A stretch of 64,000 nucleotides of DNA, taken from assembly GCF_006438915.1 (NCBI RefSeq), contig NZ_RCZE01000003.1, positions 438,426 to 502,425 of the forward strand, given 5' to 3'. Both the position numbers and the translations under genes were made by a program. The notes beneath the pieces are model-generated. The model saw only the letters and a program-made list of their open reading frames with translations, was not told where the DNA came from and did not search any database. The DNA comes from Pseudomonas arsenicoxydans (lineage in GTDB: Bacteria > Pseudomonadota > Gammaproteobacteria > Pseudomonadales > Pseudomonadaceae). Shown piece after piece: positions 47,001 to 55,404 of this stretch; position 1 is the stretch's first letter, and each line of letters begins with the position of its first letter.

Positions 47001-48727
47001 ACCTGGTAGTCGACGGCGACAAAATGGCTGCGCTCATAACGCAAGCGCAAGGCGCGGCCGGCGCCGTTGTCGAGACGCTGGATGCGCTCTTGGCGGTCGC
47101 GGGTGATGCGCAGGCGGTTGTCGTAGGCATCGCTGATCGCCGTCAGTCGACCGTAGTGAAAGTGATAAAACCGCGTCTCGTCACCGGCCTGGGCGAGGAT
47201 CAGTTCTTCGGCTTCGGCCCCGAGATAAATCGCCGCGCGCGACAAGCTGTTGTGAATCGCCGGGCGTTCAGCGGTCGGCAACGGGAAGGTGGTGCGACGG
47301 TTTTCGTGGTCGATCCAGATGACGCTGTCGCCGTCGATGTCCAGTCGATGGGAAAGCGAATGGCTCCAGCCAAAACCGAGGCCACCATCGATTTCGGCAG
47401 CGCTGGTGCGATAGAGCCGGGTGAAGTCGAACGGCAGGCGGCCGTCCAGCGAACCGTCGGTGAGGGTCAGCAGTTCTTCGCCGGTGACCATCGACACCGG
47501 GCATTTGTTGGTGGCGGTTTTATTGGCGGAATCGGCGGCGTCGCCGTTGGGGTTTTTCGCCTGATCCGGGGCGTTGTCGTAGTGTTCGTTTTGCTTGAGG
47601 GTGGTGTTGCGTTTGGCATCCCAGCGTAGTTGCATGCGGCCTTGTTTCAATCCGGCCGCGACACCGCGTGCGGCGACGGCTTTGTACTGGTCGACGTACT
47701 TCATGAAGGTGGTGAGGATGTTGAACGTTGCCTCGACGAAACGTATCGCGAGACCGGCCAATACCATCCCGTACTTGATGCCACGAAGCTTCAGATAGGC
47801 TACGGCGACGGGGATACCGACACCCGTGAATGCCAGTGCCGAGGCAATCAAAATATCGATCAGCACCGAGACGATGACGTGGCTGGCAACCTCTGCCGAC
47901 TTACCGGCCATTTCACTGGGCGGTAACGCCGATAGCCACAAACTCGCAGCCCGAAACAACAAACAAAGTGCCGCTTCATCACTGGCCAGCAGCATGGCTT
48001 TTTCCATCGCTGCGGGAGATTGCTTCGCCAAATCGATGAGTTGCTGCGCACCGCTGCCAAGCTTTTCAAGGTGAGCGCCAGGATTTTTAAGGATGTCAAA
48101 GACAAGGCTCAGGCCATCCCATAGCCCCATGACCGCAGCCCAACTACCCGCCAGCAATCCATTCCCGGCGGCCGCAAACGTCGACTTCGACCACTGCGGC
48201 TTAAACCCCTCCCACTCTTTGCGCAGCCATGATTCCAGTTGCTGTGTCAGGCCATCGTAGGACGTGAAAAGATCATCGACTTGCTGCGGTGTTACTTCGT
48301 CATTGACGCGAATGCGATAGAACTTGCCCGCTTCCCCCGTAAAAGTGCCTTTGCCATTTTCATCGAGCTTGACCGGTGTGATCTTGCCGCCATCCATGGC
48401 AATCACATCAACCGAAATATTCCCCAACGGAATGTCATAAACCGATTCGAACTTGCTCTCGATCTCTAGCGTTTTGCCCTTCGAGCACTGCACGACGGTA
48501 GAGAAAAATTCGTCGTCACCACTGCTCACTGTGGTGATGGCGTCGCCGAAACGAATGATCCGCTCCATACCCATCAACGAAGGCAAATCAGCAATGTGAC
48601 TGGCTTGGTCTGCCGCTTGGCTAAACCAGCGTTTCAGCTGTTCACGGTAGAGAGACAGGGTGTCTGGAAAACGGTCGAGCTCCTGCTCGATGCGGGCGAT
48701 GTGCGCCATCAACGCACCGAACGGCAT
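44051..48727 (-). CDS. RHS-repeat polymorphic toxin
   Basis: A 1558-residue Rhs protein. N-terminal region about 1-280 is a helical/beta cap, followed by hydrophobic helices at about 284-312 and 315-340; no PAAR motif is visible. A DUF6531-type segment (CPVSMVTGEELLTLTDGS) begins near residue 408. The YD/RHS repeats (e.g. YRYDEVGRLVALI, YRYDSLGRLIGVDD) then run to the core end marker RYYDPQVGRYLTPDPVKLAGG, and TGWVDPLGLSG marks the junction near residue 1415. The last ~143 residues, rich in His near HHGEHYHLELKP and ending GHGTGFIAGEKHPG, are an unclassified toxin tip. Start ATG 48727 has no good Shine-Dalgarno; see findings. No vgrG or T6SS genes nearby. Confidence 0.9.
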   Translation of the reverse strand: MPFGALMAHIARIEQELDRFPDTLSLYREQLKRWFSQAADQASHIADLPSLMGMERIIRFGDAITTVSSGDDEFFSTVVQCSKGKTLEIESKFESVYDIPLGNISVDVIAMDGGKITPVKLDENGKGTFTGEAGKFYRIRVNDEVTPQQVDDLFTSYDGLTQQLESWLRKEWEGFKPQWSKSTFAAAGNGLLAGSWAAVMGLWDGLSLVFDILKNPGAHLEKLGSGAQQLIDLAKQSPAAMEKAMLLASDEAALCLLFRAASLWLSALPPSEMAGKSAEVASHVIVSVLIDILIASALAFTGVGIPVAVAYLKLRGIKYGMVLAGLAIRFVEATFNILTTFMKYVDQYKAVAARGVAAGLKQGRMQLRWDAKRNTTLKQNEHYDNAPDQAKNPNGDAADSANKTATNKCPVSMVTGEELLTLTDGSLDGRLPFDFTRLYRTSAAEIDGGLGFGWSHSLSHRLDIDGDSVIWIDHENRRTTFPLPTAERPAIHNSLSRAAIYLGAEAEELILAQAGDETRFYHFHYGRLTAISDAYDNRLRITRDRQERIQRLDNGAGRALRLRYERSHFVAVDYQVFVPAETLDESWKTEQTLVSYTYDERAQLIEASNAAGESERYDYDDQHVILQRQLAGGASFFWAWERSGKAARCVRHWASFAQMDARYVWDDAGSVTVHNLDGSEEVYVHDERARLGRKVELDGGEQLKAYDDEGRLIAEQDPLGAVTEYRYDEVGRLVALIPPEDEPTAYEYRNGFLHARYRGKAVWKYQRNAQGDITEATDPDGQVTHYHYDDKGQLLSIRYPDTSRHVFVWNALGQLVEETLPDGGVRRFSYDALGRQLTRQDEHGAVTQSQWDAVGRLIQTILPTGASRAYSYNAYGKITAERDELGRITRYEYLDDLHLVSRRLNADGTQLKYRYDNAQLLLTEIENESGEKYQLDYTPGGLIRQETGFDGQRTAYAYDLNGQLLEKTEFGADGAQLITAYERDSAGRLRVKTLPDGLKVEYRYDSLGRLIGVDDGHDHPLEFEYDPQDRLITEHQGWGTLRYGYDACGQLNRLRLPDGSKLDYHHAKGGALTAIDLNGARLTGHQFAFGREQQRQQGQLLSDFAYDDQGRLQAHAVSQQQQPLYRRDYAYSANGNLDHIADTRHGQRNYTYDPLNRLTRVRHTRDTPPESFAHDPAGNLLMQDRPGAAKVVGNRLLLQGDRHYDYDAFGNLIRERRGTGQKLVTEYRYDCQHRLVGVTTPNGRTASYRYDAFGRRIAKTVDGHTTEFFWQGDNLVAESSREHYRSYVYEPGSFRPLAMLDGKGPRKACPFYYQLDHLGTPQELTDFGGEIVWSAKYNAYGKVTHLAFGGGEQLEQPLRFQGQYFDAESGLHYNRHRYYDPQVGRYLTPDPVKLAGGLNQYQYTPNPTGWVDPLGLSGNCPPPNKPGCQAPDDTAGVRVDEGEPKLPKAYTQFPEDPNELTEVLGVQPKISQTQHGSQRMTWRPNADTIIRFESHPGDAGPFNARHHGEHYHLELKPNNLSWNQADRNREVIKVKPEGYQLGHGTGFIAGEKHPGILK

Positions 48728-48950
48728 GAAGTGAGGTGGAAAATCGGGTCGAACATGAGCAATCCCTCGCGCAGAAAATGGGCGCGCGAGACTTTGCGGG
48801 GGATCAATCAGGAAAGAAGTCAGGGAAGTAGGATATGGACGTAGGACAAATCTTTAATTAACGATCGATAAACAACAAACAGCCCTAAACGAAAACGTGG
48901 CGTGAAGTTTCCCTCATGCCACGTTTGTACTTCAGACACCGGCGGTGTTA

Positions 48951-49355
48951 CTACCCATCACCCCGAGCCGTCAACTCTTTCAACTTGAGCTCAGCCAACG
49001 GATGCCCGGCCTTCGCAGCCATTTCCCACCAGCGCTTAGCTTCAGCTGGATCCGGCGCCTTGCTCGGCGTTCCAGCCAGACTGATCACCCCAACCTGATA
49101 CGCCGCCTTGCCATCCCCCGCCAACGCCGCCAGGCGCAGCAATCGCACGCCCTCCTCGCGAGCCCCAAGGCCGACGCCGCGGAAGGTCAGGATGTGGCCA
49201 TAGAAGCTTTGAGCGCCGACGTCACCCAGGTTCGCCATACGGGCGAACTGGCCTTCGAGCCAGCTCCAGCCTCGCGGTTGGCGCACGAACCATGACCAGT
49301 GAAACAACCGGCGGGCCAGCCAGTAACCGGCCCGGGCCTTGAGTTTTAAAAACAC
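48951..49355 (-). CDS. Sel1-like repeat protein
   Basis: A 134-residue alpha-solenoid protein. At least two Sel1-type units are visible (EEGVRLLRLAALAGDGKAAY and AEAKRWWEMAAKAGHPLAEL). Start is GTG 49355, directly after the stop of the 49356 gene, so the two are co-translated. Sel1 proteins are protein-interaction scaffolds; the partner is unknown. Confidence 0.82.
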   Translation of the reverse strand: MFLKLKARAGYWLARRLFHWSWFVRQPRGWSWLEGQFARMANLGDVGAQSFYGHILTFRGVGLGAREEGVRLLRLAALAGDGKAAYQVGVISLAGTPSKAPDPAEAKRWWEMAAKAGHPLAELKLKELTARGDG

Positions 49356-49727
49356 TCAGGCCTCGGCTGATTCGGGGTATTCGTATTCGAACACACGCAC
49401 CACTTCCGATGCGTGCCAGGAGGCGGCGGCGACACCGTCGGACGGCCCGGAGAAACGCCCCAGGCGCTCGACACATTCAAAGAAGCCGGTGCGCGGCAGA
49501 CGGCTGGCCCCCTGGCTGATCACCAGCGAGCTGCGCAGGGGTTGCTCGGCCCGGGCATCCAGCGCGGCCAGATGTTCGAGCGCAGCGGTGAGGGTTTGCA
49601 TGGCCGGTGTGGGCAATTGCAAACGCTCCAGCAACGCTCGATAGGTCAGAAGATGACGCTGACGACGCGCCTGATCCAGTTCACCCAGCAAACCGTCCCA
49701 ATGTTGACGACTGATGCGTACGCTCAC
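49356..49727 (-). CDS. Conserved-type hypothetical protein, coupled to XRE gene
   Basis: A 123-residue soluble protein. The N-terminal half is helical and HTH-like (LLTYRALLERLQLPTPAMQT), then LTAALEHLAALDARAEQPLR, SSLVISQGASRLPRTGFFE and a C-terminal VVRVFEYEYPE. No known catalytic motif. The start overlaps the stop of the upstream XRE gene (ATGA, 49724-49727) and the stop abuts the Sel1 start, so the three form one unit. A toxin-antitoxin role is possible from layout only. Confidence 0.7.
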   Translation of the reverse strand: MSVRISRQHWDGLLGELDQARRQRHLLTYRALLERLQLPTPAMQTLTAALEHLAALDARAEQPLRSSLVISQGASRLPRTGFFECVERLGRFSGPSDGVAAASWHASEVVRVFEYEYPESAEA

Positions 49728-50065
49728 GATTCATCCCTCCACCCTGGCACCGTCAATTCCCAGGCCAGGCTGCGGCGAATCGCAGCGTCGGGTAGACGCT
49801 CGCCACTTTCGATCAAGGCCAGATAAGACGGGCTGATGCCTACCGTGCGGGCGAGCGCCTCGATGGCGATGCCCTTCCCTTCGCGCAAACTGCGTAGTTG
49901 ATCCAGACCTGGAAGAATCTGGTCTGGTGTTGCCGTGCGATGCACTGGCGCGTCTGGCGCCGGTTGTTCGTTGATGCCTGCTGCTTTCAGTAGAGCCTGG
50001 TACTGAGCCCACGGTAAAACTGCATACTCGGGCTCGCCTTCGCGTGTGATTATCTGAATATCCAT
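49724..50065 (-). CDS. XRE-family helix-turn-helix regulator
   Basis: A 113-residue protein. The N-terminus DIQIITREGEPEYAVLPWAQ resembles the YefM/Phd-like start of some antitoxins, and residues about 60-110 form a Cro/CI HTH (LDQLRSLREGKGIAIEALAR, then TVGISPSYLALIESGERLP). MDIQIIT at 50065 is chosen; the frame is open to 50104. First gene of the three-gene unit. Confidence 0.83.
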   Translation of the reverse strand: MDIQIITREGEPEYAVLPWAQYQALLKAAGINEQPAPDAPVHRTATPDQILPGLDQLRSLREGKGIAIEALARTVGISPSYLALIESGERLPDAAIRRSLAWELTVPGWRDES

Positions 50066-50169
50066 GACTTCCCCGTAGGACAACGACACTTTGCGAGTCG
50101 GCACTTTTCCCTAGAAGTGTAATCCTAACAGCGGCCAAGGTCGCGCGGGGGTATCAATAAATTGGATCC

Positions 50170-50634
50170 TCAGTCGCCCCGTTTCTTTTGGGGACCCTGG
50201 AGCTGAAGTTTCTCCGGGGTATCGGGCAGGCGTTCGACCACCGCCAGCTTCTCCGGCACCTGACGTTTGCGCCAGGCGCGGAAGGCATTGAGTTCGTCGT
50301 CGAGGACTTTCATCAGCCAGGCCAGGACGGCGATGTCATCGAGCATGCCGAACACCGGAATGAAATCCGGGATGGCATCCACCGGGCTGAGGAAATACAT
50401 CAGGCCGGCGACCACCGAGACCAACGCCTTCGGGCTGACGGCACGGTATTCCCCACGCCAGTAGGCCAGGCACAGCGCCTGCAACAAGCGCAGATCGTCC
50501 TTGACCTTGCCCAGGCGATTGCCCTGGCTGGCACCTTTGCTGGCGACGGCGAACAGCAGCGTCGGCAAGCGCCCACGCGCGAGCAGGCGCCCGGCGAGGG
50601 GCAAGAATCGAGCGAAATTCCAGGGTGCTTTCAT
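50170..50634 (-). CDS. YkvA/DUF1232 membrane protein
   Basis: A 154-residue protein with the DUF1232 core ALVSVVAGLMYFLSPVDAIP followed by DFIPVFGMLDDIAVLAW (about residues 77-115). The family function is unknown; it is membrane-associated. The N-terminal extension is basic and hydrophobic. ATG 50634 sits 3 bp after the GGGAGGA region, better spaced than ATG 50637; the further in-frame start at 50661 is too far from it. Confidence 0.87.
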   Translation of the reverse strand: MKAPWNFARFLPLAGRLLARGRLPTLLFAVASKGASQGNRLGKVKDDLRLLQALCLAYWRGEYRAVSPKALVSVVAGLMYFLSPVDAIPDFIPVFGMLDDIAVLAWLMKVLDDELNAFRAWRKRQVPEKLAVVERLPDTPEKLQLQGPQKKRGD

Positions 50635-50880
50635 CATTCCTCCCACTGAAATGTTATCCACACAAATTGTGGATAACCTTGTGAACAGAGCTGCTTTTCA
50701 CGGCTGAAAGCCCCGTTTCATAAGGGTCCGGCTCAGATCGGGCGTTTTTTACTCACATAAAAAAACCCAAGATTTCATTGACTTGGCGCGCCGGCGCGGC
50801 TAGCACGGGCGTCTTCAATGGCTATGACTCCAGCGTACAGCAACCGTTCGCTTTGTTTACCTGCGCCGAACCCCGGATGC

Positions 50881-50912
50881 AACAACGCCCCGCATAAGCG
50901 AGGCGTTGTTGT
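50881..50912 (-). terminator. Terminator-like hairpin after the FKBP gene
   Basis: CAACAACGCCcCGC and GCGaGGCGTTGTTG form a 13-bp stem with one mismatch and a TAA-type loop, starting 15 bp after the stop; T-run is weak. Confidence 0.6.
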
Positions 50913-50927
50913 CAAAGTAGACGCTGA

Positions 50928-51641
50928 TTACTTGGCGGCGTCTTCTTTGGCTGGATCTTTGATCGCCAGCAGTTCCAGGTCGAATACCAGCACCGAGTTG
51001 GCTGGAATCGCCGGGCTTGGGCTTTGGGCGCCGTAAGCCAGTTCGCTAGGGATGTACAGCTTGTACTTCTCACCAACGTGCATCAGTTGCAGGCCTTCGA
51101 CCCAACCCGGAATCACACCGCTGACCGGCAGATCAATCGGGCTGCCGCGCTCGACGGAGCTGTCGAAGACGGTGCCGTTGGTCAGCTTGCCGGTGTAATG
51201 AACAGTCACTACGTCGGTCGGCTTAGGCTGTGGGCCATCGGCTTTCTTTTCCACTTCGTATTGCAAGCCCGAGGCGGTAGTCACTACGCCAGCTTTCTTG
51301 GCGTTTTCTTCGAGGAACTTCTTGCCGGCAGCTGCCGACTCTTCGCTCATCTTGGCCATACGCGTTTCAGCACGCTTCTGCAGTGCGGCGAAGGCTTCGA
51401 CCAGCTCCTCGTCTTTGAGCTTCTGCTCTTTCTTGCCAACGGCATCTTCGATGCCCTGGGCTACGGCTTTGGAATCCAGGTCATCCATGCCTTCCTGAGC
51501 CAGGCTTTTGCCCATGTTCAGGCCAATACCGTAGGAAGCTTTTTGCGCCGGAGTCTTCAGCTCTACACTGGTCTGCGAATCACAACCCGCGAGTACCAGG
51601 CTAACCAGGGCTACCGCCGCCGCCAACCGATGCTGTTTCAT
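50928..51641 (-). CDS. FKBP-type peptidyl-prolyl isomerase, lipoprotein
   Basis: A 237-residue periplasmic lipoprotein folding factor of the FkpA/Mip type. The signal has the lipobox LVLAGC (Cys about residue 20), an N-terminal dimerisation helix region (KASYGIGLNMGKSLAQEGMD) and the C-terminal FKBP domain with VVTVHYTGKLTNGTVFDSS, GVIPGWVEGLQLMHVGEKYK and IPANSVLVFDLELL. It probably aids outer-membrane protein folding. Divergent from the cytochrome gene. Confidence 0.93.
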   Translation of the reverse strand: MKQHRLAAAVALVSLVLAGCDSQTSVELKTPAQKASYGIGLNMGKSLAQEGMDDLDSKAVAQGIEDAVGKKEQKLKDEELVEAFAALQKRAETRMAKMSEESAAAGKKFLEENAKKAGVVTTASGLQYEVEKKADGPQPKPTDVVTVHYTGKLTNGTVFDSSVERGSPIDLPVSGVIPGWVEGLQLMHVGEKYKLYIPSELAYGAQSPSPAIPANSVLVFDLELLAIKDPAKEDAAK

Positions 51642-51901
51642 GCTATTTCCTTGTTCATGCGCCTAAAGGGCAATCGAGTAAAGCCGCGAGCTTATCAGGC
51701 GGCCACGACCAATGGCTACCGGCATGAGAGCTGGAAACTTCTGATAAGTTCAGGTGTTTTAACGCATTTGCGGATTGGCATCATGAAGCTTCTGTCATCT
51801 GGCACCTACAGCAGCTGATCCCGTATCCCACAACATCTGGCGTAATGGCCACTTGCCGCACCCCGGACGCTAAGGCATAAGAGAGCCACAACTCGACAAG
51901 G

Positions 51902-53719
51902 ATGTTTATCTTGCGCCTCTTATTTCGCCTGCTGATGCTGGTGGCTGTGCTGCTGGGACTCGGCCTGGCCGTGGTTCTGTACTACGTCGCCAATCCGAAA
52001 CTGCCGACCTGGTCGCCTGCGCAACAGGTGCACTACCTGGAGCAATGGAGCGCTGAAGACCGCCAGGCTTACTACTTCACGCCCCAGGGAACCCAGGTCA
52101 AAGGCTTGCGCTATGACTGGTTCAACGTCCTTGAACTGCCCTTCTCGCAACAACGATTTGCCTCGCCCGAGTACCTCGCCCGCTTTGGTTTCCTGATCGA
52201 TCCGGGCCAGAAAGCCACGCCAGACAACCCGGGGAATTTGCCCCTAGGTTTTGCCCGTCACCAAAACCCCGGCAGCCGAGACGAGTTTCTCGACATCACG
52301 TGTGCCGCTTGCCACACCGGTGAATTGCGCTTCAACGGCCAGGCGATCCGCATTGACGGCGGCTCGGCGCAGCATGTCTTGCCTTCCAGTGTTCCTACGT
52401 TGAAAGGCGGCAGTTTCGGACAAGCGATGGTCGCCAGTCTGACCTCGACTTACCTCAATCCGTGGAAATTCGAGCGCTTCGCCCGCAATGTGCTGGGCGA
52501 GGAGTACGACGCCCGGCACCAACAATTGCGCGAAGACTTCAAAGCGTCCCTCGTTACCTTTGTGAAAATCGCCTGGAACGATACCCATCGCGGGCTCTAC
52601 CCCACCGAGGAAGGACCGGGCCGTACCGACGCCTTCGGGCGCATCGCCAACGCCACGTTCGGCGATGCGATTTCAGCCGACAACTACCGAGTGGCCAATG
52701 CCCCGGTGGATTACCCGCAGTTGTGGGACATGTGGACGTTCGACTGGGTGCAGTGGAACGGTTCGGCGCAACAACCCATGGCCCGTAACATCGGCGAATC
52801 CCTGGGTGTGGGCGCCACACTGAGTTTCTTCGATGCCAACGGCCAACCGCTCAAAGGTGACGGACGTTATCCGTCGAGTGTGCGGTTACGCGAGCTGCAC
52901 CAGATCGAAGAAACCTTGCAACGGCTCAAACCACCCGCCTGGCCGCAAGAGCTACTCGGCGCTGTCGACAAGCCGCTGGCGGCCAAGGGACGCGAGTTGT
53001 TCAGCGAAAACTGCGCCGGCTGCCATTTGCCCCGCACTGTCGACAGTGACGGACGCTGGGTGCAACACCTGAAAATGCTGCCGGTGGATTTCATTGGTAC
53101 AGACCCGGGCGCCGCCAACAACATTGCCGACCATCGCTTCGACCTCTCCGCCCTGCAATGGGATCTGGCGGAACTCAAGCAGCTTGACGTGCATTTGCAG
53201 CCGACACCCACTGAACCGCTGGATTTGAGTCAGCTGTCATCAGCCAAAGGGCTCGCCTACATCACGGCTTTCGTCGGAAACCGCGCCTACCGTGACGCGA
53301 ACATTCCTGCCGCTGAACAGCCCGCCATGAATGGCTTCGGCCTGCCGATTGGCGTACGTGAGCTGCGCGCCTATAAGGCAAGGCCGTTGGCAGGCGTCTG
53401 GGCCACGGCGCCGTTTCTGCACAACGGCTCGGTACCGAGCATTTACCAACTGCTCTCGCCTCAAGATGAACGCGCAACGACCTTCTATAAAGGTACGTTC
53501 GAGTACGACCCGCAACATCTCGGCTATCGCACCGAGGCCTTCACCAATGGCTTTGTGTTCGACACGCGCATCACCGGCAATCACAACAGCGGTCACGAGT
53601 TCCGCGCCGGCCAGCGTGGCAACGGCGTGATTGGCCGCTTGCTGCAACCGCAGGAACGCTGGGCGCTGTTGGAATACCTGAAGGTATTGGGCGGCCCGCT
53701 GGAGGCGCAATTGCCATGA
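51902..53719 (+). CDS. Membrane-anchored di-haem c-type cytochrome (RoxA/peroxidase-like)
   Basis: A 605-residue exported protein, anchored by an N-terminal hydrophobic segment (LLFRLLMLVAVLLGLGLAVV) that may not be cleaved. It has two CxxCH motifs, CAACHTG (about residue 135) and CAGCHLP (about residue 372), spaced ~236 residues apart, wider than in classical cytochrome c peroxidase (about 150) and nearer the RoxA layout. A WATAPFLHNGSVPSIYQLL segment near the C-terminus is typical of this superfamily. Its stop overlaps the ATG of the catalase-like gene. Confidence 0.82.
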   Translation: MFILRLLFRLLMLVAVLLGLGLAVVLYYVANPKLPTWSPAQQVHYLEQWSAEDRQAYYFTPQGTQVKGLRYDWFNVLELPFSQQRFASPEYLARFGFLIDPGQKATPDNPGNLPLGFARHQNPGSRDEFLDITCAACHTGELRFNGQAIRIDGGSAQHVLPSSVPTLKGGSFGQAMVASLTSTYLNPWKFERFARNVLGEEYDARHQQLREDFKASLVTFVKIAWNDTHRGLYPTEEGPGRTDAFGRIANATFGDAISADNYRVANAPVDYPQLWDMWTFDWVQWNGSAQQPMARNIGESLGVGATLSFFDANGQPLKGDGRYPSSVRLRELHQIEETLQRLKPPAWPQELLGAVDKPLAAKGRELFSENCAGCHLPRTVDSDGRWVQHLKMLPVDFIGTDPGAANNIADHRFDLSALQWDLAELKQLDVHLQPTPTEPLDLSQLSSAKGLAYITAFVGNRAYRDANIPAAEQPAMNGFGLPIGVRELRAYKARPLAGVWATAPFLHNGSVPSIYQLLSPQDERATTFYKGTFEYDPQHLGYRTEAFTNGFVFDTRITGNHNSGHEFRAGQRGNGVIGRLLQPQERWALLEYLKVLGGPLEAQLP

Positions 53720-54849
53720 GCAGACTCTGGATGCGCTTTGGCGCTTTTCTCGGCAAGACCCTTCCGTGGTTTCTCGGCCTTGGTGTGCTTGGTTATGCGC
53801 TGGCGATGGCATGGTTCGCCTGGCAGCACAGCGGGCCTGTTTCAGCGCAAGAAGTGATACCGGATGGCGAAGCCGCCATGACTCAGGACGTTATTCAGAC
53901 TGCGGTGCGCATCGTCGATCAACACCGTGAGAACACCCGCTACCTGCGCGATGCCCATGCCAAGGCCCATGGCTGCGTGAAGGCCGAGGTTCAAGTGTTG
54001 CCGGACCTGACCACTGAACTGCGCCAAGGCGTGTTCAGCGAGCCCGGCAAAATCTGGAAAGCGACGATGCGCCTGTCCAATGGCAACGCATATCCGCAGT
54101 TCGACAGCATCCGTGATGCCCGGGGCATGGCGCTCAAATTGCTCGATGTGCCCGGAAAACAGCTGCTCGGCGATCAACAACGTCGTGGCGAACAGGACTT
54201 TGTGATGTTCAGCCACCCGAACTTCTTCGTCAGCGATGCCGCCGAGTACCGTCAGAATGTGGCGGCCCAGGCGGACGGCAAAAATCTGATGGCGTTTTTC
54301 CCTGCCTGGGACCCGCGGACGTGGCAGGTTCGCCATCTGTTTATCGCCTTGGCAACCCTGTCACCCGCCCCGGAAAGTCCGACGAAGACCACTTACTTTT
54401 CGGTCTCGCCCTACAAGTTTGGTGAAGCCAATGCCAAATTCCGCGTGATGCCGGACGCTGATAGCTGCCCGGCCTACACCCTGCCCGCGCAGAACCAGAA
54501 GTTGCCAAACTTCCTGCGCAATGCACTGAACCAGCAATTATCGACCGATCGGGTGCCAGCCTGCTTCGTCCTGCAAATTCAGCGTCAGGACCCAAGCCAG
54601 TACATGCCCATTGAAGACACCAGCATAGAATGGAGTGAAAACGCGGCGCCGTTCCAGACCGTGGCGCGCATCAAAGTACCCGCGCAAGATTTCGACACGC
54701 CGGCTTTGAATATCCAATGCGACAACCAGTCGTTCAATCCATGGTTTGGTCTTGAGGCTCATCGGCCGATTGGCGGCATCAACCGACTTCGCAAAGCGGT
54801 GTATGAAGCCGTAAGTGACTACCGGCACAGTCGTAACGCCGAGCAATAA
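53716..54849 (+). CDS. Catalase-fold membrane-anchored protein
   Basis: A 377-residue protein with an N-terminal hydrophobic segment (LPWFLGLGVLGYALAMAWFA) and a catalase-like core: AKAHGCVKAEVQV (about residue 85), ATMRLSNGNAYPQFDSIRDA, ARGMALKLLDVPG, QDFVMFSHPNFFV. Small catalase-related proteins of this type keep the haem fold but usually lose part of the H2O2 channel; activity is uncertain. ATG overlaps the cytochrome stop (ATGA), so the two are expressed as a pair and probably work together at the periplasmic face. Confidence 0.82.
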   Translation: MSRLWMRFGAFLGKTLPWFLGLGVLGYALAMAWFAWQHSGPVSAQEVIPDGEAAMTQDVIQTAVRIVDQHRENTRYLRDAHAKAHGCVKAEVQVLPDLTTELRQGVFSEPGKIWKATMRLSNGNAYPQFDSIRDARGMALKLLDVPGKQLLGDQQRRGEQDFVMFSHPNFFVSDAAEYRQNVAAQADGKNLMAFFPAWDPRTWQVRHLFIALATLSPAPESPTKTTYFSVSPYKFGEANAKFRVMPDADSCPAYTLPAQNQKLPNFLRNALNQQLSTDRVPACFVLQIQRQDPSQYMPIEDTSIEWSENAAPFQTVARIKVPAQDFDTPALNIQCDNQSFNPWFGLEAHRPIGGINRLRKAVYEAVSDYRHSRNAEQ

Positions 54850-54874
54850 GCGCAATTGCCAAACGCCAGACAGC

Positions 54875-54901
54875 AGAAAGCCCGCATTAAGCGGGCTTTC
54901 T
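54875..54901. terminator. Terminator between catalase-like gene and tRNA array
   Basis: An 11-bp stem AGAAAGCCCGC/GCGGGCTTTCT with a 5-nt loop. It can end the catalase transcript on the plus strand and the tRNA transcript on the minus strand. Confidence 0.8.
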
Positions 54902-54941
54902 GTGTGGTGACCTGGCGTTCAGCGTTCCAGATTACCGAATA

Positions 54942-55018
54942 TGGCGCAGCGGACGGGACTCGAACCCGCGACCCCCGGCGTGACAGGCCGGTATTCTAAC
55001 CGACTGAACTACCGCTGC
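54942..55018 (-). tRNA. tRNA-Asp (GTC), copy 2 downstream
   Basis: 77 nt including encoded CCA. Acceptor stem GCAGCGG/CCGCUGC, discriminator G, anticodon GTC in CCTGTCACG, T-loop GGTTCGAGTCC. 15 bp downstream of tRNA-Val in transcription order. Confidence 0.97.
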
Positions 55019-55033
55019 GCGTAGCGTTGAAAG

Positions 55034-55109
55034 TGGTGGGTGATGACGGGATCGAACCGCCGACATTCTGCTTGTAAGGCAGACGCTCTCCCAGCTGAGC
55101 TAATCACCC
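55034..55109 (-). tRNA. tRNA-Val (TAC), copy 2
   Basis: 76 nt with encoded CCA. Acceptor GGGTGAT/ATCACCC, anticodon TAC in CCTTACAAG, T-loop GGTTCGATCCC. AT-rich DNA upstream (55110-55200) includes CATAAT on the minus strand, possibly its own -10. Confidence 0.97.
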
Positions 55110-55242
55110 TTTACCTTCGTTGCGGGGCACATTATGCCACAGGTTTTTATAAAGTGTTGATTTAATTGAATATTTTTTCAAATAAATCTAAAAACCGGTG
55201 AAACGATGCAACCTGCAGGAACAACGGACAATCTACAGACAG

Positions 55243-55268
55243 AAAAAAACCCGCGTGAGCGGGCTTTT
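55243..55268 (-). terminator. Terminator of the first tRNA pair
   Basis: On the minus strand GCCCGC-TCAC-GCGGG followed by seven T residues, 40 bp past the 3' end of tRNA-Asp copy 1. Confidence 0.85.
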
Positions 55269-55308
55269 CCGTGGTGACCTGGCGTTCAGCGTTCCAGGTG
55301 ACCGAATA

Positions 55309-55385
55309 TGGCGCAGCGGACGGGACTCGAACCCGCGACCCCCGGCGTGACAGGCCGGTATTCTAACCGACTGAACTACCGCTGC
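55309..55385 (-). tRNA. tRNA-Asp (GTC), copy 1
   Basis: 77 nt with encoded CCA, identical in sequence to the copy at 54942. Confidence 0.97.
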
Positions 55386-55404
55386 GCGTAACACTGAATG
55401 CGAA

